A DNA stretch of 64,000 nt from Clostridiales bacterium (lineage in GTDB: Bacteria; Bacillota; Clostridia; Christensenellales; Borkfalkiaceae): contig SVIW01000008.1 of NCBI GenBank assembly GCA_015069295.1, positions 1-64,000 of the forward strand, in the 5' to 3' direction. Below are positions 59,101 through 64,000 of this stretch, piece after piece. A program made the translations under genes and the position numbers. The number at the start of each line of letters is the position of its first letter. Within the stretch, counting starts at the first letter, position 1. The notes below the pieces were generated by a model. That model did no database searches. It had not been told where the DNA came from and worked only from the letters and a program-made list of their open reading frames with translations.

Positions 59101-59740
59101 GGGCGGGATTTATATGGAAATCTTGGGTGAAAAGGAATACCCTACCCAGGATAGACAGAATTCCACCGACCTTTGGCCGCACCTTTTGATGCAGCAAGAG
59201 TGGTTTGGAAGCGAGTTGGTTCAGCTTTCTTCGCTTTCTTCAATGAAGATGAAGATGACGTATACCGTCAACAGGTTCGAGAACAAGATGCACGGTAGCG
59301 TGAACGAAGGTTTGCACCGCGCGCAGTTCGTATGGTACATTACTTTGCAGAACCGTACCGAGGACAGCGCGGATTACGGCGAATATATGTGGTTCGGGCT
59401 GACCCTTTTCGATAACGCGGACGTTGGGGAGTCGACGACTACCTTCTATAGAGGCGACGACGATACCGAACACAATACGGGTATGTTGATTTGCTTGGCG
59501 GGCGCGCAGAGCTGGTCGCCTACGAGGAAAATTCCCGGCGTAGGGGAAACGGTTTCCGTAAACTACGATATTCTTACGGAGGCGAAAGCGGCGTTTGATT
59601 ACGCGAAGGGTAAGGGCTGGTTCTCTAGCAGCAGTTGGTCGGATATCTATATCGGTTCGACGAACTTCGGGTTCGAGATTCCCGGTACGTATAATATCGG
59701 CGTACAGATCGACGAAGTCGGGCTGTATTACGCGAAATAA
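56141..59740 (+). CDS. Large secreted/surface protein with internally duplicated domains
   Basis: 1199 aa; signal peptide MKKTINKLLTAIIGLAMSLCVAFGVLC; two homologous ~280-aa N-terminal repeats, two related ~120-aa central domains and a C-terminal beta-rich domain; no LPXTG or dockerin motif seen. Confidence 0.8.
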   Translation: MKKTINKLLTAIIGLAMSLCVAFGVLCMESKMQTPALAETVTSSTWGDYWGQGLTATDDTETNYTYFTHNAYGQRMYYKEKVALDGLTVTIGSTDMVAQSLFGFGLAADAGNYTPESGPFNVTVVPSLYSGQDCVFFNTTHDYNTNGGTVVYVINSAGELEKGVCFVDALENRFISAPSSETRYSISFAYGGELSAGVGYWSATITLDKGATFRSHLTSATVYFYDSQLNGILDSDGKCYISTWAMSNAGEYYIGVKTAEEKAALSAADTALAAYETARKAGGTIASERAAAVEAVANVPAKYQTSYQAKLDAIDAIDSDWAVASGNCSASYDTETGYTVLNPNEYGERLYRKEKVKLDGLTVTIGAKNTDMAAQSRFGFGFVSTDTSYSPEFKGFNLLLVPEYRYNKNCVFFNNTHDDNDADGATVVYTADTFEAGVYNVPGLGVEPCFYSEPADTGNTVYSITFKYMGLFEPVPSYGNYWLATIEVIEGSTYLANFGLSLPSSVTVAFLESSLNGALDGNGECYISTFGMSGIGEFYMGVEEAEDSVALSAAESAMKAYEEAVRSGEDTEAKKAEALSAIENLNANEYIAYVNKVETLGVLEDSTSSLSQSVSLTVTDGLELNYKIAVPEAFGEAETVALTMVYRDEEFSYGDIQLDDIGRYVFKMNEITPQYMSEPISFTFEANDASGDLVVRRKTESYSVKAYCESLLAASEDAYLRKAIVDMLNYGAAAQAYVNNANTPANAGIDSYQKYATSVDPATATNVLAANQSDVVTFTSATLVLEDKISVGVRFKTKEAYGVARITATAQIGGNAAKSVEVFDGGDGTYYVLCDEIIPTQYDENIIFRVSVDGTEYGSCRYSVNSYVARNYNNAKSGALVKALYAYGVGMDAYVKMTENVNTSESGNLLGDTLFGNGVKVFGTTSANQATDYTVYNTLIEGATPNWQVAQWDSRYDFQDVSNPSFSNGVYTFTDNNAKTLKLNANTGGIYMEILGEKEYPTQDRQNSTDLWPHLLMQQEWFGSELVQLSSLSSMKMKMTYTVNRFENKMHGSVNEGLHRAQFVWYITLQNRTEDSADYGEYMWFGLTLFDNADVGESTTTFYRGDDDTEHNTGMLICLAGAQSWSPTRKIPGVGETVSVNYDILTEAKAAFDYAKGKGWFSSSSWSDIYIGSTNFGFEIPGTYNIGVQIDEVGLYYAK

Positions 59741-59751
59741 GGCAAAAGATA

Positions 59752-59784
59752 AAAAAATCCACCCTGCGGGGTGGATTTTTTTGC
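59752..59784 (+). terminator. Terminator after the surface protein gene
   Basis: aaaaaatccaccc-tgc-ggggtggattttttt. Confidence 0.8.
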
Positions 59785-59805
59785 GCCTTGTCAGAGGGGG
59801 CTTTT

Positions 59806-59893
59806 CCGTCATTGCGAGGAGCAAGAGGCGATTGAGCAATCTTTGTGATACGTAAAGAGATTGCCGCACCCCTACGGGGTTCGCAATGAGGAA
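59806..59893. repeat. REP/BIME-like inverted repeat
   Basis: cgtcattgcgagg...caatctttgtgatacgtaaagagattg...ttcgcaatgagg, imperfect long inverted repeat. Confidence 0.6.
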
Positions 59894-60028
59894 AAACGGG
59901 TAAAAAAAATTAAAGACGTACTTAAAATGAAAACTATTACCTACGGCGGTGGATTTTTCGTGCGTATTCCTTGCGCTTTTTGCTTTTTTGTGTTACAATA
60001 AAGACAATCTTTCTGCGGAGGGAAGAAT

Positions 60029-60907
60029 ATGAAATTAAGCGAATTGTTAAAAAGTGAAAAACCGAGCCTCTCTTTCGAGGTATTTCCCCCGAAAACGGAC
60101 GGCGTTTTCGAATCGGTAAAAGAGGCGGCGGAAGAAATTGCCGCTTTAAAACCCGCGTTTATGAGCGTTACCTACGGCGCGGGCGGGGGAACGAGTAAGT
60201 ATACGCTGGATATCGCGAAAGGTATCAAGCGGCGTTACGGCGTGCCGACGTTGGCGCACTTGACCTGCGTTTCCTCTTCCAAAGAGACGATACGGGAAAA
60301 AATCGCGCAGATTAAAGACGCGGGGATTGAAAACGTAATGGCGCTTCGAGGGGATATTCCCGCAGATTTGGTGGGCGCAGACAGAAAGAATTGGGCGTAT
60401 CATCACGCGGTCGAGCTCGTGCAGGAATTAAAAGCGGCGGGGGATTTTTGCGTCGGCGGGGCTTGCTATCCCGAGGTGCATCCTGAAAGCGTAAACCAAA
60501 AGGAAGATATCCGCTTTTTAAAAGAAAAGGTGGACGCGGGCTGCGATTTTTTGACTACGCAAATGTTTTTTGACAATAACCTTTTATACAATTTCCTTTA
60601 TAAAATCCGCGAAGCGGGGATTACCGTGCCCGTAATTCCCGGTATTATGCCGATTACGAACGCAAAACAGGTAGAGCGCGCGATTGCGCTGTCGGGCTCC
60701 TTTATGCCCCAGCGGTTTAAGAGCCTCGTAGACAAGTTCGGAGACGACCCTGCGGCGATGAAACAAGCGGGGATTGCGTACGCGACCGACCAAATTATCG
60801 ATTTGTACGCCAACGGTATTACCAACGTGCACGTGTATTCGATGAACAAGCCCGACGTGGCGGAAAAAATCCAAGCCAATTTATCGGCGATTTTGGGATT
60901 GTCGTGA
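60029..60907 (+). CDS. metF: Methylenetetrahydrofolate reductase
   Basis: SLSFEVFPPKTDG, FMSVTYGAGGGTSKYT, LTCVSSSKETIREKI, DFLTTQMFFDNNLLYNF, PGIMPITNAKQ. Confidence 0.95.
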   Translation: MKLSELLKSEKPSLSFEVFPPKTDGVFESVKEAAEEIAALKPAFMSVTYGAGGGTSKYTLDIAKGIKRRYGVPTLAHLTCVSSSKETIREKIAQIKDAGIENVMALRGDIPADLVGADRKNWAYHHAVELVQELKAAGDFCVGGACYPEVHPESVNQKEDIRFLKEKVDAGCDFLTTQMFFDNNLLYNFLYKIREAGITVPVIPGIMPITNAKQVERAIALSGSFMPQRFKSLVDKFGDDPAAMKQAGIAYATDQIIDLYANGITNVHVYSMNKPDVAEKIQANLSAILGLS

Positions 60908-61542
60908 GTGCGGCTGCGTTTGTCAAAACTTACGATTTGCCCCCGTATAACGAAAGGGAGATTTTGCGCTATGCAGGGGTAAAAGGCGCGGGAAAAGAGG
61001 TGGACGGGCTTTTAAAGGAATGTCTGCAAGAGGCGGACGGGCGGTTTGTCGGCAAGGTATGCTATCAAGAATTTTCCTTGCAGGAAAGCCCCTTTTCGTC
61101 GCTGCCAAAGGCGCGTTTAAAAGGCTGCGTTGGATACGTCGTATTTGCGGCGACGGTCGGGCTGGGCATAGATAGGCTAATTGCAAAATACGAGGCGATA
61201 TCGCCCGTAAAAGCCCTCTTAATGCAAGCGATAGGCACGGAGCGGGTAGAGAGCCTTTGCGAGGCGTTTTGCGCGGAATTGGCGGCAAAGAAGGCTTGTG
61301 AGGGCTTGTCCGTGCGAAAGCGTTTCAGCCCCGGGTACGGGGATTTTGCAATCGAGGCGCAAGAAGAGATTTTCCGCGTTTTACAGCCGCAAAAGCATAT
61401 CGGGCTGGCGATCGGAAAAAGTCTTTTGATGTCGCCGTCAAAATCGGTAACGGCAATCGTCGGGATTGGGAAAGAAGGACGGAAAGAAGACTATGGTTGC
61501 GAGGTCTGTACAAAGGCTTGCGCGTATAGGAAAGAGAAATGA
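60904..61542 (+). CDS. Stand-alone methionine synthase activation (reactivation) domain protein
   Basis: 212 aa; YNEREILRYAGVKGAGKEVDGL, LKGCVGYVVFAATVGLGIDRLI, RFSPGYGDFAIEAQEEIFRVLQPQKHIGLAIGKSLLMSPSKSVTAIVGIG; GTG start overlapping the metF stop. Confidence 0.85.
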   Translation: MSAAAFVKTYDLPPYNEREILRYAGVKGAGKEVDGLLKECLQEADGRFVGKVCYQEFSLQESPFSSLPKARLKGCVGYVVFAATVGLGIDRLIAKYEAISPVKALLMQAIGTERVESLCEAFCAELAAKKACEGLSVRKRFSPGYGDFAIEAQEEIFRVLQPQKHIGLAIGKSLLMSPSKSVTAIVGIGKEGRKEDYGCEVCTKACAYRKEK

Positions 61543-63926
61543 AAATAACCGAATATATAAAAGAAAACAGAATTTATCTTGACGGGGGCTTGGGTACGCT
61601 GTTGCAGGCGCAAGGATTGCCCGTCGGCGAATTGCCCGAACGCTGGAATTTGTCGCAGCCTGAAAAAATCGTTGCGGCGGACAAAGCGTATTTTGACGCG
61701 GGCAGCAACGTGGTTTGCGCCAATACGTTCGGGGCAAACCCGTTTAAATTTTCCGACGAAGAGTTGGAGGAAATTATTTGCGCGGCTTTGCAAAACGCAA
61801 AGCAGGCGAGAGCGCAAAGCGAAGGGAAACAAGAAAAATGGATTGCGTTGGATATCGGACCGACGGGGCGGATGCTTGCGCCCTACGGCGATTTGGATTT
61901 TGAAGAGGCGGTTGCGGCGTTTGCGCAAACGATAAAGCTGGGGGTAAAATACGGGGCGGAGCTCATTTTCATCGAGACGATGGGAGATAGCTATGAAACC
62001 AAAGCCGCTTTGCTTGCCGCCAAGGAAAGTTGCGATTTGCCCGTATTCGTGTCCAACGCTTACGGCGAGGACGGAAAATTGATGACGGGCGCAACGCCTG
62101 CGGCGATGGTTGCCTTATTAGAGGGTATGGGCGCGGACGCTATCGGCGTCAACTGCTCGTTCGGGCCGAAAATGCTGGCGGGCGTGGTGGAAGAATACCT
62201 GAAACTTTCGTCTGTGCCCGTGCTTTGTAAACCGAATGCGGGATTGCCGAAAATCGAAAACGGGGCTACCGTGTACGGGTTGAACGCGGAAGAATTTGCC
62301 GAAGAGGTTGCGCCGCTTGCGCAAAAGGGCGTACGGATTTTGGGCGGCTGCTGCGGCACTTCGCCAAGCTATATCAAGGCGCTTGTCAAAGAAACGGAAG
62401 CTTTGCCCGTTTTGCCGATAGAGAAAAAGATAAGAACCTGCGTTTCTTCGTATACGCACGCGGTAGAGTTCGGAAACGCCCCCGTACTGATTGGCGAGAG
62501 AATAAACCCCACGGGCAAAAAAGCCTTTAAAGAGGCGTTGCGCGCGGGGGATATCGAATACATTTTGAAAGAGGGAATTGCGCAACAGGAAAAGGGAGTG
62601 CATATCCTCGACGTCAACGTTGGCTTGCCCGAAATCGACGAAAAGGAAACTTTGGTCAATGCCGTTTGCCGCTTGCAAGAGGTCGTTGATTTGCCCTTAC
62701 AGATAGATACTTCTAATATTGAGGCGATGGAAGCGGCGTTGCGCAGATACAACGGAAAGGCGATGGTCAATTCCGTCAACGGCAAACAAGAGAGTATGGC
62801 TACGGTTTTCCCGCTCGTAAAAAAATACGGCGGCGTGGTCGTAGCGTTGACCTTAGACGAAAACGGGATTCCCGAAAATGCCGAGGGCAGGGTCGAGATT
62901 GCGAAAAAAATTCTTGCCAAGGCGCGAGAATACGGGATAGAAAAAAAGGATATCGTGTTTGACCCGCTCGCTTTGACGGTCAGCGCGGATTCCAGCGCAG
63001 GGAAAGAAACGCTTGCCGCCGTGCGGGAGATAAAATGCGGTTTGGGTTGCCATACTTCGTTGGGCGTATCGAACGTGTCGTTTGGCTTGCCGAAACGGGA
63101 TATCGTCAACGCGGCGTTTTTCACTTTGGCGCTTGGACAAGGCTTGTCGGCGGCGATTATGAACCCGTATTCGGTAGAGATGATGAAAACCTATTACGCC
63201 TACCGCGCGTTGACGGGCTTAGACGAAAATTGCGGCGAGTACGTGGCGTTTGCGCAGAGGGTTGCGCTGGAGACGAATATTGCTCCCGTTCAAACGGCAG
63301 AAAACGACGTAAATACTTTGGGCGGCGCGATTGCGAAAGGCTTGAAAGAAAAAGCGGGCGTTTTGACAAGAGAGCTGATAAAGAATAAAGCGGCTTTGCA
63401 AATCGTGCAGGAAGAAATCGTGCCTGCGTTGGATTTGGTGGGGGCGGGCTTTGAGAGAAAAACGGTGTATTTGCCCCAGCTATTGATGAGCGCGGAGGCG
63501 GCGAAGGCGGCGTTTGAGGTAATCAAAGAAAATACTCCTTGCGGCGGCGCGACGAAATGCGCTTTCGTGTTGGCGACGGTAAAAGGAGATATCCACGACA
63601 TTGGGAAAAACATCGTCAAGCTGTTGCTTGAAAATTACGGGTTTGCGGTATGCGATTTGGGCAAAGACGTACCCAAAGAGCGTATCGTGGAGAAAACGGT
63701 GGAATTACACGCGCCGCTCGTTGGGCTTAGCGCCTTGATGACGACGACGGTGCCGGCGATGGAAGAGACGATTCGGGCTTTGCGTAAACAAGCGCCTTGG
63801 TGCAAGGTAGTCGTGGGCGGCGCGGTATTAACGCAAGAATACGCCGACAAAATCGGCGCGGATAAATACGCGAAAGACGCTATGGAAACGGTGCGCTTTG
63901 CGGAAGAAATTAACGAAAGACTATAA
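61539..63926 (+). CDS. metH: B12-dependent methionine synthase lacking the C-terminal activation domain
   Basis: 795 aa; DGGLGTLLQAQGLP, GGCCGTSPSYIKAL, INPTGKKAFKEAL, VLATVKGDIHDIGKNIVKLLLENYGFAVCDLGKDV. Confidence 0.93.
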   Translation: MKITEYIKENRIYLDGGLGTLLQAQGLPVGELPERWNLSQPEKIVAADKAYFDAGSNVVCANTFGANPFKFSDEELEEIICAALQNAKQARAQSEGKQEKWIALDIGPTGRMLAPYGDLDFEEAVAAFAQTIKLGVKYGAELIFIETMGDSYETKAALLAAKESCDLPVFVSNAYGEDGKLMTGATPAAMVALLEGMGADAIGVNCSFGPKMLAGVVEEYLKLSSVPVLCKPNAGLPKIENGATVYGLNAEEFAEEVAPLAQKGVRILGGCCGTSPSYIKALVKETEALPVLPIEKKIRTCVSSYTHAVEFGNAPVLIGERINPTGKKAFKEALRAGDIEYILKEGIAQQEKGVHILDVNVGLPEIDEKETLVNAVCRLQEVVDLPLQIDTSNIEAMEAALRRYNGKAMVNSVNGKQESMATVFPLVKKYGGVVVALTLDENGIPENAEGRVEIAKKILAKAREYGIEKKDIVFDPLALTVSADSSAGKETLAAVREIKCGLGCHTSLGVSNVSFGLPKRDIVNAAFFTLALGQGLSAAIMNPYSVEMMKTYYAYRALTGLDENCGEYVAFAQRVALETNIAPVQTAENDVNTLGGAIAKGLKEKAGVLTRELIKNKAALQIVQEEIVPALDLVGAGFERKTVYLPQLLMSAEAAKAAFEVIKENTPCGGATKCAFVLATVKGDIHDIGKNIVKLLLENYGFAVCDLGKDVPKERIVEKTVELHAPLVGLSALMTTTVPAMEETIRALRKQAPWCKVVVGGAVLTQEYADKIGADKYAKDAMETVRFAEEINERL

Positions 63927-63930
63927 AAAA

Positions 63931-63962
63931 ACGCGGCGGTTTTTAACCGCCGCGTACCTTTT
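63931..63962 (+). terminator. metH terminator
   Basis: acgcggcggtt-tt-taaccgccgcgt, then a T-rich tail. Confidence 0.65.
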
Positions 63963-64000
63963 AAAAGAGCAACAAATATTCGATTCCCGTTAGTAAAATT

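Noticed and set aside
57683-59197. 504-aa minus-strand ORF opposite the surface protein
   Set aside because: Antisense shadow, Arg/Ile-rich with no domain; the + strand gene has signal peptide, RBS and terminator.
59900-60028. SAM or cobalamin riboswitch upstream of metF
   Set aside because: Leader from the likely promoter is too short and no S-box or B12-box motif was seen.

Overview
This 64-kb window looks like ordinary chromosome from an anaerobic, Clostridia-like Firmicute. The lineage is inferred from gene content and order; no taxonomic search was possible. Genes are dense and mostly on the + strand. I see: (i) an AraC regulator divergent from a sugar-related cluster (M24 peptidase-like, ASRT-like protein, creatininase-like, GH38, an atypical TIM-barrel glycosidase-like protein, a GH43/GH117-like propeller); (ii) rluA-type, luxS, nitroreductase and sugar-isomerase genes, then an O2-defence pair (desulfoferrodoxin-like plus flavin reductase-rubredoxin fusion) and rpsU; (iii) pcrA and ligA, then yicC-gmk-rpoZ-priA-def-fmt-rsmB-rlmN-rpe, rpmB (-), gls24, a DAK2/FakA-like gene and recG; (iv) a hisIE-like fusion, and minD followed by a small ORF; (v) an arginine regulon argG-H-C-J-B-D-F with a candidate ARG box; (vi) DUF1653 and GH36; (vii) a fatty-acid kinase cluster (fakA-like, plsX, two degV/fakB, plsC-like); (viii) an AT-rich promoter region driving a small lipoprotein, an unlisted 38-aa ORF and a 1199-aa secreted protein; (ix) metF, a stand-alone MetH activation domain and metH. 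The strongest unexplained signal is a mosaic family of intergenic repeats at many gene junctions. Its stems show compensatory base changes between copies, including fourteen 15-nt hairpins (6-bp stem, 3-nt loop) with three interchangeable stem sequences, and a ~74-nt nested hairpin whose three stem levels all covary. Other leads are apparently leaderless genes, a promoter nested in a terminator, helically phased operator-like repeats upstream of the surface-protein module, and an FG/SY-type low-complexity insert in PcrA. No rRNA, tRNA, CRISPR array, transposase or phage gene was recognised.
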